Source: Pelargonium tetragonum (Eukaryota; Streptophyta; Magnoliopsida; Geraniales; Geraniaceae). Taken from it: DNA of 64,000 bases. Below, in pieces: positions 50,218-63,463 of this stretch. The notes beneath the pieces were generated by a model. That model was not told the DNA's origin, made no database searches, and saw only the letters and a list, made by a program, of their open reading frames with translations. Location of the stretch: contig JAYMTL010000116.1 of the NCBI GenBank assembly GCA_036897445.1, positions 1-64,000 of the forward strand, in the 5' to 3' direction. Numbering within the stretch: the first letter of the stretch is position 1; every line of letters starts with the position of its first letter. The position numbers and the translations under genes were made by a program.

Positions 50218-50287
50218 ATGCTTTTTAAGTGTAGGGCCCGAGATTCCCGCTTATGCTTTTTAAGTGTAGGGCCCGAGATTCCCGCTT
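50218..50287 (+). repeat. Perfect tandem duplication, 35 bp x 2
   Basis: The 35-bp unit starts atgctttttaag, contains gggcccg and ends cccgctt. The two copies are identical and abut exactly, so the event is recent compared with the decayed surroundings. Each unit holds one GGGCCC (50234-50239 and 50269-50274). Confidence 0.95.
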
Positions 50288-53200
50288 AACTGCCCTTGAG
50301 TAATCTACTCCTTATCAAAGTTGGGTTTTCAGAAGTTTGTATACCTTCTTTTTGTGTAAATACATACTAAATTGGGCTCGATAAACCTATCCACTTTGTT
50401 AGAACTTTCAAGAGGATAACCTGTTAATGTCTTGCTGCACTAAATTGGGACTTGCGGAGGATAGTATATGTACCTTGTGCTTGAATCTTTCTGTGGCGCC
50501 TCTCTGACAACTGGAAATTTTTTTATGAAGTTCTTTTACGGCAAGTTTGTGCGTTGCGGGTATCTAATCTAGATATTGCACAGTGCTCTCAGGATTCTTT
50601 AAGTTTATGTTATGAGTCCCTTTTTCTAGTTGGAATATAATAGACTATTAAAATAACGGGTTCAGAGTTTCCGTACATTCTCTTTCTATTATAGAGCTTC
50701 CTAAGGAAAACCTGCTTACTCACGCGTAATGGATCTAACCTTTCTTTTCTTAATAAATGCTACCCATATAACCTACAGGAACTCTCTTACTTAACCCGAG
50801 AACTCTCTACTTACTTTCCAATTCCCAGTCTCGTTAACCCGCACAGAGAAGACAAAAACTCAGTATAGGCTTAAGAAGATAAGTAAATACAGCTTTGAAA
50901 ACAAGTCTAAATAGGTATATTATCTTCTTGGGAGCTCGCAGCAGCGAATAGGCCATTAACAAACCCGGGTCTACTTTGGATTTCAATTGCTCTAACCCTG
51001 GGTTCTAAACTTTGTTGTGTCATTTTTGACTTTTCCCAGTATTCTTTTTTTAGTAGTAAAGCTGACGAGATCTCTTCTTGTGGAGTCGACCCTTATATTA
51101 AAATTTTTCTTTTTAGGATCTACAGCTAGCAGTACTAGAGTTTGATACCGAACTGTTATAACTGTTCTTTATTAAAAATTTTGTAACTTGAATAGGCGGG
51201 AAATCAATAAGAAATTCCTTATCAAGAGTACAAGTAAAGATATACTTTTCTTTTGTTAAAACTTTCTTTATTGAAATCTGGTCTTAATTTCATTACCTAT
51301 ACTTATCAAAGTTATTCTTCTTAAACCCTTTCTAAAATTCTTTTTAAATGAAACAGGAAATTCCTTACATAGTTTTTCTTTTCCATATCATAATGATACA
51401 AAAAAACCTTCAAAAAATTGAGTTCTGCATGCTTTTTATTAGTTAATCGAGCGCAACTAAGTTTGCGTGATTATTATATTACTTGTTTTCGTCTCGCTAG
51501 GTTAGAAACAAATTTGAAACAATCAGGTTTCGGAACACCTATGTATTGAGACGCGTGAGATATTTTACTCTTATAAAAAAGTCCGGAGTGAATTAGAAAA
51601 AGTATAGGCTTGTAGCTTAACACATAACAAAGGATTCCTGCCAAAAGAAAGAGAGAGATAAGGATGTAATAAAAAAAAAATAAGAATTCTAAGAACTTAC
51701 GTATAAGCCGGATAAAATCCTGTGGTAAAGTAAATAGAAAAAAATCTTTGATTTATAATAGAATATAATAAAAAGACTTTCAAAGCATTACATATGGAAC
51801 GAGTTCGAAAGAGTATGCCTACCTTTTTAGTAAACAAAAGCACTAGCCCCAAGACTTCTTAGAGCACTAATCCCTTGCAAAATTTTGACTTGTTGAGTAG
51901 ACCGTGAAAGTAAAAAGAGGTCCTATTGGGGTCTTTTAATAATAAAATTCGGTATTTCAATTTGGGGTTAGCTTCTATTCGATTTTTACTAGGATCCCTC
52001 AGAGGTTTTCGTTGAATAATAGACATATACGAAATAAGTGCCTTACAAGAGTCTATTTCTCAAAAAAGGCTTGTGTATAACATACAAGTTCGTTATTTTA
52101 TTGACATGAGTTCATGTTTCCGTAAAAAGGGAAGATAATTCTATCTAAGTAAGTTTTTTTAGTAAGTACAAATGAATATAGAAGCAGTTTGGAAATAGCA
52201 GGGTCATAAGACTCTTGAATCTTTCTAGAAGTTTGCATAGCAGATAGCCATTTTAAAGAGCTTTAGTCTATAAACGCGGTTTCGTTGTAACTACCAAAGA
52301 AAAAGGGGAACTCGGCGTATACTTGACTTGAAAATGATTCTAGTATAATGTATGTAACTATCTCACTCACTCATAGGTTAAAGTGCCACAAGGGAGTGAG
52401 TCCTTTTAAACAAATTAACAGTAAGCTCGTAAAGAATTTAAGGATTCCCTGGATTTTACCATAAAACTTGTTGAGTTGAGCAAAAAGCATCCTTATTCAC
52501 GACTCATTTTGACTTTCTCGACGCTCCTTTCAAAGTAACCCTTCTAATCAAGCAGTTCTGCTGCAGTGGGTGGTGTTTTTCTTCAAACAAAAAGAGTATA
52601 AACACAAGTTGCACAAGGACCACAAGAGTAAGATAAGTACTGTGTACATTTCTAAATTATTCAAGGGGGCAAACTTATCATATCAAAGTGAAGGAGATAC
52701 CTAGGGGCTCTACTATATGACAAAGGCGTAAAAAGCGATAGAGGTGTGCCATTAGAATGATAATTAAGTTGATCGAACTTTTTACATGAGTAGCTCGGAA
52801 GCCCGCCTAACTTGAAAGATTTTATCTTCATAAAGCCGTATCTTTTATAAATTATAAAAAGGGAAACTTGTTTTGTCTAAATTCTTACTAATATTCGTGG
52901 GCATAAAGAAACTAAAAAAGCCCATTTCATAAGGACTTCAGGAAGGGATTACTTGTTGTATTTTTGTAAATTCTTTATAGCTTTATGAATGACTTAAGCA
53001 CTTCGTTATACACTTATGCGTTTTTCTTCAATTCCATCCTATCTGACCTATATCTTTATTTGTAATTTGTAACGTAAGGCTAAATCAGGAATCCTTAGGG
53101 GAAGTTGCAGCTTGAGTAGAATAGACATACTGATACCTTAGAAAAGAAAGTCTAAACCGGAAAGAATTTCCCTTTTGGGTTGTCTGCCGGGGTACGCCAA

Positions 53201-53370
53201 CGTGTGTTAGCTCTTGTCTTGTTAGGTATAATGAAGTAACTTATATCTTTTATCAGTAGTACTAGAGATTCCTTTTATAAGGAAACGGGGTCATATTTCA
53301 GAGTTTACTCTTTCTAATTTATATCATAAAAACTCTCTGGGGATCCGGTCAAGTGCAGAGAGACTTTTTT

Positions 53371-53385
53371 ACTATACTATACTAC
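53371..53385 (+). repeat. Pentamer tandem (actat)3
   Basis: actat twice followed by actac, after a run of six Ts. Minor. Confidence 0.6.
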
Positions 53386-56300
53386 GCGGCACTTCTTCAT
53401 TTTATAAGACAGTTTTGAATCGTTGGAGATTGAATACGACCTAGTTCTATCCTTTATGAGTAAGAGAATCTTTCCATAAAAGCAAAACCATCCGTACGTA
53501 CTCTGCATTAGACTCCACCTCTATATCTATTTTCTATTTATACTGAAAAACTTTATCTCTAAGGGAGCTTTTGTCGAACCTGGTATTAGTAGGATTTTCC
53601 TATATCGCTATTTGTCATTACAGGTATACGTTTTTTAGATGTTTTTTCTCCTTGTCCTAGGCGGGGCTCCTTTTCTTATTTAGGAGGGGGTCTCCAATTT
53701 TTAGCTTTCTTTTTTATCGTCTATAGGTTGCTGCTGATATCCTTTTTTGTTTAAGCAGTCTTTACTTGCAATTTTCTTTTCTAGGCCCGTATATAGGTAT
53801 TCAGAAATAGGAAAATAGGAAGGCTCCGGGCTCATATCATAAGTTTCTTTTTATTAAATAACTGCCATGTAAGGTAAGCTAGCTTAAAAAAGAGACTCTT
53901 TTCATTCTGTACTTAGCTCTATAAAAAACGAAATTGAACGTACTTTCTATGTAATACAGGATACTTAGGATAGCCCGGTAGGGAGGGGCTTCGGTTATTG
54001 ATAGCAAAGTCTCAGCTCAAATAACAAAAAAAATTTGAATATTGTTCCTCTTTTTCTGCTCGGTATACTAAAGGTTTCACAAAAAAGGGCGAAGCACTGA
54101 CACAAATAAGGGATTTCGTTTACCAATTTCTTTCAGCGGACCCCTTAAAATTAAGCCACAGACTTGAATCAAGAACTTGTCAAGTAAAGTATAATTGAGG
54201 CATATGAAGGATCCCCTTTTGTAAGGAAGAGTATCCTAGTTTTATACTTGCACACTGTCTTTTCTAATAACCTAATAAATAAAAAGGCGGTATAAATAAT
54301 CAAGAGTTCCCTAATAGATCTAATGTAGGGTCGATTCTCTGGATTTATTAAAAAGCTTCCTTTCCTGACTAGAGTTGTTAACCTACGCAGTATCAGGACA
54401 CTTCTGATATGAATAAACTTTTGCAGACCTGAAATTTGAGGCAAGGCTCTTTTTTATTCTAAAATTTTATAGCAGGGTATTACTCATGTATAAAAATCGA
54501 AAACTTCTCGGGCACAAAACTCTCAAACTCTACTAAAAACAAGAAAAAAGGGGCCCCCTAAGAGCAAGGGAAAAAGGAACTCCTTATTTATAGAACTTGT
54601 TATGCAAATGAGGAAGATAAAAATACAAAACTTTACTTGGTATTCATTTCAAATTGACGTATATCAAGAGGCACTCTTATCTTTTATATAAGTAAGATTC
54701 CGAACTCACTAATAAAGCTCCCCTTTTTGATTGAATTCTTAAAAAGTCTCGTAAATCGCTTTGACTTGACTAAAAAGAGCTCTTGGAATAGTAATGCTCT
54801 CTCAAATTCGATTGAAGTATTAGTTAGACTTTTTTATATGATAAAATGGAACACTAAAACGATATACGCACTGGTGATAAAACTGTATTCAATATAGAAA
54901 GCTCCCGGATCTTAGCATCCTTATTTTGATAGTTATTGAAAAAGGAGAGAAGCTAACACTTTTATTAAAATAAGGTGATTTTCGCTTGTTAGAGATCTTA
55001 AATTACTTAGTTAGGAGTAGCCCTTGGAATCTTTTTCCCTAAAATAATGTAGGCTCAAACCTAGAAAATCTTTCTTAAAAGTTCAGAGTACCTCTTAATC
55101 AAAAGACTACTTCTATTCTATTATATATACCCATATCGTAAGCGTAAGTGAGTACCGCCCTCTTCACTTTGTCCTTATCAAAAAGGTTTCTTTTCCAGAG
55201 GGGTATCCTTTGCTTTTCTTAATGCTTTCATTAAAATACCAATCATTGACATAAGTGTCTCTTTGCAGAAAAGTCACCCTATTATATTATTTACAATAAA
55301 AATGAAAATGGAATTTCTTTACCCTTTTTTCATCACAGGGAGACCCGTCTTAACTAGACGTCTCTAACTGCATTTTTCTTTAGAAAGATTCTCTTTAGTC
55401 CAACCGATTCAATTTTCACACTAGAACTCTACCTTGGATACTTTGAATGTCCCGGGATTAGGCTCCTCTTTCTATTCTATTTACAAAACTATAAATGGGA
55501 ATTTCTCTTACTTTGGCTTTGGGTAAACTATTACTTGCGAATTATTCAAGGTTTGCTACATTCAAAAAGTGAAAGACTCCTTCACATTAGCCTAAGATAG
55601 CTTCTTAATATATAGAAAGATTCCAGTAAACACTCCAACTATTTAATATAATAGTCAGTTCCTTGCCTCGTTTTTTAGATACTGCATTGTCAGTACTGAA
55701 TCAGAAGGAAACAAAACTCCGCCTAGAAATTGAAAAATCGCTATAGGTATTTCAATTTACAAAACTTATGTTTTATCCTATGAAATTAGAATGATATAAA
55801 GTTTATATAAGGGTAGCTCTAAAAAAGGATTACCGGCATGGTAAACAGGAGTGAGTGAAAGGGTATTAAGGTCTTAATCTGGGAGTCCCCAAGAAGCTTC
55901 TTAAGTGCAATTAATTAGAAAGGGCTGGGCATAGCTCCTCCTAGAGGTCTTTTTCAAAATGGGTTTTTTGAAACTAAAGCCATAGGTCCGACAACTAATT
56001 ATATCGTTTCCGAAGATTGGGCGCAGCCTTAAGAGGGCTGAGAAAAGCAACTAAGTATATGTCTAAAAGGGTGTTCGTACTAAAGTGGAGATGCCTTACA
56101 ACTAGGAATTTGAATAACTTGACACACAACAATTCAAAATGAAAGCAGTGAGACTTCAAGTTTAAACAGGACACTTCGTATATAAAAAGGTTTCACCTCT
56201 TTTAGTTAGGAAACTCCAGTCTCTTAACCTCTCTACCACACCCAAGGCTTAATCCCCCTGAATATAGAAAAGCTTACCTGAATTTTGGGCTTTGTAACAA

Positions 56301-57670
56301 ACTTTACACCAAAAAAGATGTAATAGTAAGCAATAAGAGCATATCGTCAAGGGTTCCTTTTCTAAGAGAAACCCTTTTTAACAGAAAGAACTCCTATCTC
56401 TGCAATCTTACTCTATTTCATTCATTTAGTGCGTTGCTTTTATATAAATAAGGGCCCCGCGGGTTGCAAATATTCGCCTGCTTTTTCACTTTTTCTATGA
56501 GAAGTCCTTTGTCATTTGTCATAGGACTCTATATCCTGTAAATATAGGGGCATTTTCGGAGCATCAAATTGGAATTCTTTTCTTTATAATTCAATTTCCA
56601 AGGTGGCCCGCCTAAGTCTAAGTGAATGCTTGTACTTTTCTATGCAGGATTAGCCTAGGTTTCTTTTCCTTAAGGGTTCGTTTAATATAATATTTGCGCA
56701 AGAGTAATAAAAGTGAAAATATCATTCTAATTGCAAGTTCATTTTTCTGCGGATAACCTTTTAGTATAAGAATTTCTTTATAGAACAAGAATTCGTTTGG
56801 TCAGGATAAAAAATTTATATTATAAACCCATGGGCCAGTCGTATTGTGATTACTGTTATAACTTGTACTGGATTTTCAGTTTTCTTCTAATGGGCATTAA
56901 AAAGTATAGAAAGTACCTCCTTACAAATGAAAGTCAGAACATTGAGAAGAGGTTAAGAGCGGGTCAAGAAGATGCAAGAGTCTCAGTGTCTATATATTTC
57001 ATCCTTAGAGTTTGGTGGGTAACTTTATTATAAGTCCCAAAAGGAGAACCTTTCTTTATTAAATTTGGAAAAGTCAAGTCTAGTGTTAAGGTGTTTCCTC
57101 TTACATTTTAGAAAAGCCGAGTCTTAATCGAGTTAAATAAACTGAAGTCATACCCGTGGAAAAAGATGCTTTAGTAAGACTTTTTGTACTAGTACTGGTA
57201 ACCCGGATGCCTTGGTTGAAGCCAGGGGTAAATAGAAAAAGGAATTTCTTGCTTTTATACTATATCTAACCTCGGGATTCTTCATTTAGAACTGGCAAAT
57301 ATTTGACGTAGAGTGACGAAAAGTATTTACAGGAAAGCTTTAGAATTTATGACACCCAATAGTATTGGTAGAAGACAAAAGCTCTAGGTCTATAATAAAT
57401 AGAAGAATAGAAGTCTTATAACTTATAAACCTTGAAACTAGGGATTCCTTATGAATTTACTTTGGTATTAGATATGCAATTAGCAACCTTTATAATATTA
57501 CCGAAGGTGTATCTAAATAGATACCCATACCCTTTTGTGCTTAACTTAATTTATATGATCCTGTTAGTATGCCGGATAAGCCCATATAAGAATCACTTAG
57601 AAAGAAAGTCTAAATTATTGCAATTAAGAATTCCACTACACTGATTTCGAGTTTTTAGGGTCGTAGATAG

Positions 57671-57742
57671 GCTTAGATAGCTCGGTTGATAAGCAAAGTA
57701 CTTGGAATCCTTGGGTCAGTGGTTCCAGTCCACTTCTAGAGT
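57671..57742 (+). pseudogene. tRNA-Phe-derived cloverleaf with changed anticodon loop (TGG)
   Basis: Every arm has canonical length: acceptor gcttaga (57671-57677), ta, D stem gctc with loop ggttgata and aagc, anticodon stem aagta/tcctt (four of five pairs), loop cttggaa (57701-57707), variable gggtc, T stem agtgg/ccact (all five pair) with loop ttccagt, and 3' acceptor tctagag. From memory it matches plant mitochondrial tRNA-Phe over most positions (agcaaag, aatcctt, gtcagtggtt, ccacttcta). The Phe anticodon GAA reads TGG here, which would be Pro, and acceptor pairs 1-72 and 2-71 are lost. It is most likely a decayed tRNA-Phe; a remoulded tRNA-Pro is possible but less likely given the broken acceptor end. 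No other gene is near. Confidence 0.6.
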
Positions 57743-58006
57743 CCCCTCAATTAATAAAAAGTCATTTTATCCATAAGAATAATAAAGTACTTGTGTTGTA
57801 TATACCGAAACCCCCTCTTTTTTCGTAATTAGTAAGATTTAAGGAAGATTTTAGAAAGGTGTAGCAGACAACAATACTATAGCTATCTTTATGTATCCCT
57901 CTTGTATCAAGATTCACTGGAAAAAGAGTCTGATAAAAGAGAAAGATTAGTATATTTCTTTATATCTTGTATCTTGCTTTCAGATAAGAAAATCCTCTTA
58001 CACTTT
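57743..58006. other. Short AT-rich spacer, no gene
   Basis: Nothing recognisable apart from agatttaaggaagattttag near 57835-57855, which resembles the right end of the duplicate at 32400-32900. Confidence 0.3.
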
Positions 58007-58099
58007 GCTTTTTATAGTTTGATTTATAGGAAAGTGCGTTAGAGAGTTTTAGGAGATAGTCCTTGTTACCAACGGCAGCGATAACAGAGGAGGGTGAAA
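58007..58099 (+). repeat. Gamma signature copy K
   Basis: ctttttatagtttgatttat (block one region), about 34 nt, cttgttaccaac (58062-58073), about 13 nt, then gaggagggtgaaac (58086-58099). It resembles copy C best (gggggaggttcac). Block two reads TTACCAAC in place of TTACCGAC. Confidence 0.4.
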
Positions 58100-59850
58100 C
58101 ATAAGAGTTTAATGATAGAACAGTAAGACCCTACACCAAAAAGTATGTTCTTTCTTTAGTTTCCACTTTTATTCTCTAAAAATTTGAATTACTATCTGAA
58201 TCTGGAATTGAGGAGAAAAAACCCTTTAATAAAAAGATACCAACTCCTTTCGCAGGAAAAAGGGACACAGGAACAAAAAACCAAAAATGAAGGCCATTTC
58301 AGTGCACTAAAAAAGGAAAATAGATGAAAGCAAAAAGCTCGTTTAGATCTAGAAAGTCCTTTTTCTGCATTTTTGGTACTTTACGTTTTATCTGTTTTCC
58401 GTCAATTTTGACTCTATAAATTTCGAATTGCTTACTTTATAGAATCAAAAAGAAGAAGGTAAGGTATTCATTCCTATACTACACTAAAATAGAAACGATA
58501 ACTAAGACTCTTGGTTCTGTTTAGATAACTCTTACTGTGTCTATAAAAAACTATCTAATAAAAAATCCATTTACATTCTAATCTAAAAAAGTTCCTAAAC
58601 ATCCTTACAATAAGATAAGTACAATAATTAGCTACGGTAAGCTCCATAACAAGAGGAAGACTTTGATAGGTATCTCCCTGAAGACTGAAGAAGGCCTATC
58701 TCCTAACAAAAATCTAGCTACAGGGACTTGGATAGGTATAATAACTCAAAAGAAAAGTATGCAGGTTAAAGCATTCAGCCAAGAGAGAAGAATTAAGAAA
58801 TTTTTTTAGTGCCTCTAGCGTAAGTCAGTCTATTTCAGAATACTAAAAAAAGAAAAAATTATATACTCATAGGAATACCTTAAGTGCTTTTTCTTTTTTA
58901 CGTGGGGTTGGCGCTCAAACTGGGTAATATGTCTGAGTAGGTTTTTTTATAGTCATTTTTCGAAAGGGTTTAAGCTCTTTGTTAAAAACAAAGGACTCCG
59001 TAAGATATAAACAACGGAAATAGCATAAGGAGAAACCCTTTTAGACTGTGAAAGCAACGTAACTTTTTAAGGAGGGCTTAGCTTGACCAGTATTCTTAGA
59101 TTAGAAGTCTAAGTAAGGTAAGAGAGAAAAGAGAGAAGACCGGACGTGAACTTCCCCTCCCTAAGAAAGACTCACTCCAATAAGATTTTATATCTATTAA
59201 TTAAGGAAACTCTATATTCATATTCACTAAGACTAACGGTAATACCAATACAATAGAATAAGAGAAAATTCATACAAAAACAAAATTTAGTAAGCTAGAA
59301 AAGACACTAGTTTCAATAAGACAAGAACAGCTCCAGTTACACTAAAGGCAATACAGGTAGACTCCAGAAGCCCTAGGGTACTCCTCCCTATTCTATCCTA
59401 ATTAAAAAAAGAAATTGTGCTTCTCTTCCCTTTATTCTTGCTAATCAAACTAAGAAAGCATTTTTTTTAAGAAATAAGAAAGTAAAGAAAACGAAAGAAA
59501 GGTATATGAAAATCTTGGTGTTATAACGTATCAATCTAAATACTATCCTTCACCTTCCTCCGTGACACTGCAGTCGGTAAGAATAACGCATAATTTACTT
59601 ATTAAGATACTATTCTCCTATGTCAATAACTGCAGAAGAGGGATACACTTGAAAATAACACAAGACTCGAACTCCTCTTCCTATATTATATATCTATGTA
59701 TGTACATTAAGTAACTAATAATGAAAAGAATGAAAGTTGAGTATTAGAGACATAATTCACACTGTAGCTAATATGGTTCCAATACTTGTAGCCTAGGTTA
59801 ACAGGTTTCAGTAAGTCCGGGGGTGGAGTATGGGGGCATCTCTTTCAAGT
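58100..59850 (-). repeat. Gamma-type tract, minus orientation
   Basis: A+C-rich plus strand. It contains CTA-rich stretches (58560-58740, 59100-59400) whose reverse complement resembles 20.0-20.1 and 44.2-44.5 kb, and signature copy D. No gene. A T-loop-like ttcgagt on the minus strand near 59666-59672 lacks the other tRNA arms. Confidence 0.4.
59551..59640 (-). repeat. Gamma signature copy D
   Basis: On the minus strand: gcagttattgacat (weak block one), a longer spacer of about 40 nt, cttaccgactgcag (59581 down to 59568), tgtcac, then ggaggaaggtg. Blocks two and three are perfect and share the gactgcag core with copy A. Confidence 0.55.
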
Positions 59851-62820
59851 CAAGAGGGTCTAGCTGTTAAGACTCCTACTGCTAAGAGAGATTTTATAGT
59901 TCCTACTAGTCGTATAAGGACAGGTGTAGGCTTCTTTATAGATAACAAAAAAGTAGCAAAAAGAAAGGGTCAGGTTAAGCTCTACCTCGGACCTCTTTTA
60001 TACTCAAATTAGAAAATTTTATTTCATTAATATAGGTTTTTTAAAGGGGGCCCTTTTTGCGGGCAGGTTTATAGGGCAGTTCGGGAACATAAAGGTTCAT
60101 TTTTTAGTTTGAGAGAGGCAATAGAAAGACTAAGTTCTCAGGTTCTCGACAAAGGATACCTTGTATTTAGATAGTTTTCCAGGTAAATCTTGTGTACTAT
60201 GTCAAGCCCTTTTTGGCTGCAACTAAACTAGGGGATACCTACTAAAAAAGGAAAGGAATTTCTTACTAGAGTGTTTACGGGATCCTTTTGTTGTTATCAG
60301 AATAGGACAAGAATTCTTGAAAAGACAAGAGCCCTTACATCGGAGTGTTCATAGATAGGGATTTTCCTTTGCCCTCTTTGTATTTGGCATTTTTAGCTCC
60401 TCAGGATCGCAATTTTCTATACCTAAGTCAAACTTCTGGGGTGTTTCCTTCATTATTATTATTGGGTCTAAAAGAAAGATAAAAAGTTTTTACACTTGCG
60501 TCTTCATTTTTAACAATACAAGAATACGCGGTTTACATTAGACAAAAGTCTAAGATCCCGGCACCGGTTCAAAAAGAGCTGGATTAGTTTATTAAAAATG
60601 AAGGGTGCCTGTACAGAGTCAAATTTAATAATGCTAAACCAGAGTTCTTCCTCAATCCCAAATCTAGAATTCTAAAAAGCAGTGATTTTGAATCCGGAAA
60701 ATATACACCTTACCCGGATAAGTAAGGAGCTTAGAAGTCTTAGTCTTGTGTTCCCCGAAAAGATCTAGTAGTTTCCCTGTTTTGTAAAATACAAAGGCTT
60801 AGGAGCTAAGTGTAAGAAAAGGGCTATCTGGTGAATCCATAAAAGAAATCCCTTTTTATTGAAAGACTTGCTATAACACAGAACCTCCAGGAGTCTCAAC
60901 TCTTTTTTTAGAACTCAAGAAGTGTAATCTAGAAAAACCCTGAGACCTGCTCCACAAATCTAGTCAAACGGATAGCTTTTTAATTGAAAGAGAAGGATCC
61001 CTATGCGCTCCGGAACCACTTAGAAACCTTAGGCTTCCCATTACACTAACAAGGACAACTGAGTTCTTTCTACTCTACAGGGAGCCCCTTTTTAGGATAA
61101 GAAGCAGCCAGTTTAAGAGTAGAGTATTTGCTTAATGTTGTTTTAGTCTAATGGATTGCCTTTTTACTTTGTTAAGTTGGTTCAAAAGCTCACTGCATAA
61201 GTGAATTTCTATACCCTAGGCGTGGCTCTGATAGCGATTTTTTGGGGGGTTCCTTGTATAAAAAAGTAAGGCAGTTTAGCTTTACAGATTTATCTCAAAT
61301 TTTCTAAAGAATCTTGAAAAACTCTCTTAGGCCGGTAACTACTCTGTTATGAACTTTACCATCCAGATTTTTTTAAATAGTCTTGTAGTTATCTAAATTA
61401 AGGTATCAGTAATTCGATTGATACTGAAGGGATAAGCAAAATGTGTCCAAGACCCTTCGGCAATCTATCTTTTTTATTTTGTATTTAGACCTGGATTTGC
61501 TACTAATTTTCCGTATACTTATTTATATTTACTGCAGCTACTTTTAAATCAGAAGCCTCCCTTAACCCTAAAATTGAATCTAAAAAGAAAAAGAATATGA
61601 GGGAATACGCATTGAGTAAGAAAATTTTGACTTACCTTGCCTGATGCTACCCAAGAGTTTCTACGTTCCTTAATTTCTAAAGTGACTCAGTCTATCTATC
61701 TCGCCAAATTTTTGGCAAAGGTTTCTTAAATTACTTATCTCTTTCTGCCCCCACAAGATATGATAATTTTTTTTGCTATGCACTTCTTACAAGTAGTTAG
61801 TTTTTAAGAGTTCCTCCTTAATACGTCTCTGTTTCCTACGGCCCGGGTTATATGCCACTTGGATAACGCAGTAACATAAATAGAGCACAGAGTCTCTTTC
61901 TATTTTATGAATCTTTAACTAAGAAAAAATCAAGTAAAAGGGATTCAACCAAGAAAAGCAAGACGATAGATTCCGAATTCGCAGAAGTGTGTATTCATTC
62001 TAAGTTCTATCAGGTAATTTAGAAGCCTTCCAATTAGAATCAAAAACTCTTTCAAAATTTTAGATAAAGCAACGGATTTAGCAAGAGGAAGTTTGATTTC
62101 AATTAGAATCTTTCTTTTACACACTTTAGTCTCCTAGCTTTACCCGTATTGGGTATACTGCTTTTACTTTCCCTAATAACTGCGATTTATGGGCACTTAA
62201 GATACAGGCAAACAAAAAATTTTAGGGTCAGAATAAAGCTAACCAAGGGTTATATACTCGTGTTATATTATAAGTAAGTCCCCGCGAATTCTATTTTGAA
62301 GTTGAAAGGGGCGATAGTATAGAGACTTCAAATACTTCCTTTACTTTTTTTGAGATAATTAGAAGCCCCACATATGTCAACATTACGTAAAGGTACATTC
62401 CTTTGATAAATTTTAGGTAAGCGTGACATTTCTTTAGGTCCGTAGCTAGCTGCTCTTATGGATATACCACCAAGAAAGATCCAAGCTCCGTTTTCGTTTA
62501 GTTTTTAGGAAAGTAGCAAATAAGTACTCTTTATTTCAAAGGAGTTTTGCGTGAATTACCTTTCCTATACCCAAGCCTTTGCCAGTGTCGTAATGTACCT
62601 AATCCTAATTTTAGAGACGTCTCGAAAACGTTGATAGTAGACTCTGACTTCGGCCTGGATTAACCGCTTATCTGTATTGAGTATGTCTACAAGTTAACGG
62701 GTAGACTTTTAGGGGCTCGACTAGCTTCTTTTTATAAAAACCACTTGAAATTCAGTTCGCTTTCTAATAAAAGTTCTTAAATCAATACAATATTTAGATT
62801 TTTCAGCGCTGGGTCTAGGC
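59851..62820. other. Alpha-type AT-rich intergenic DNA, no gene seen
   Basis: No supported gene; the frame 59830-60012 is unrecognised. GGGCCC is at 60048-60053 inside aaaggggggccctttt-like sequence that can form a hairpin. A short (att)4 run lies at 60452-60463. Confidence 0.5.
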
Positions 62821-62941
62821 CAAAAGGGGATACAGAAGATAAAAAAAGTCAGTCGGTTAAGTCAGTTAGCTCAGAATCCGAAGTTGGTGTTGGTCGTAGG
62901 TGTATCATCCAGTCTACTTATTTCGCTACTACAATACATAC

Positions 62942-63032
62942 AACCTTCTAAACTTGAAGGTTGACTCGGTAGGGGAGAGACTATACTGTTCCCAACTAGG
63001 CATACACCTTCCCAATGGATAAGCTACAGAGT
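62942..63032 (-). repeat. Gamma signature copy F
   Basis: On the minus strand: tctgtagcttatcc, about 44 nt, ctaccgagtc, then a perfect 7-bp hairpin aaccttc-aagttta-gaaggtt. Here the hairpin has absorbed the purine block, which reads gaaggtt. The core words match copy G closely. Confidence 0.6.
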
Positions 63033-63463
63033 ACAATGAAGGAGATACCCTAGAACTAAGACCTATCTATTACGTACTACTAACAGGTATACTCTTACTA
63101 TCTTCCATATACATCTACCTACTAGAATCTAATCTATAAGAAAACAAGTATACTCTAAACTATCCCCTCCTTACTTAATTACCTATTATCCCTATTCCCA
63201 TAAGCTTATACAGGTCTAGCTATAACTGCCCCTACTCAGTTAAGTGTTAAGTCATCTCTCTCTCCGTATCATAAAGAGACAAAGAATATAGAATCTAACT
63301 CAAAGAAGAAACCAATTAAAACGAAGTCAATAAAACAAAAGCAACAAAAGAGAAAAAGACAAAGTACAAGAACTCAAAGAGCAAGTAATTAAGTTAAGTC
63401 AAAGTCAGGTTCGTTGGGGTAAGTGTGTTATCCTGTCTACTCTATTCACTATAATAAGGATAC

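Larger units (their letters stand above)
49741..57660. other. Mostly alpha-type AT-rich intergenic DNA, no protein gene seen
   Basis: The first 700 bp are still G+T-rich, then the sequence becomes unskewed. No supported protein gene: frames at 49847-50083 and 54169-54444 (minus) and 56797-57033 and 57432-57644 (plus) are unrecognised and of chance length. A perfect 35-bp tandem lies at 50218-50287, an ACTAT triple at 53371-53385, and GGGCCC at 54551-54556 and 56452-56457. Confidence 0.45.

Noticed and set aside
54169-54444. Minus-strand open frame of 91 codons
   Set aside because: No recognisable motif and no relatives among the other small frames.
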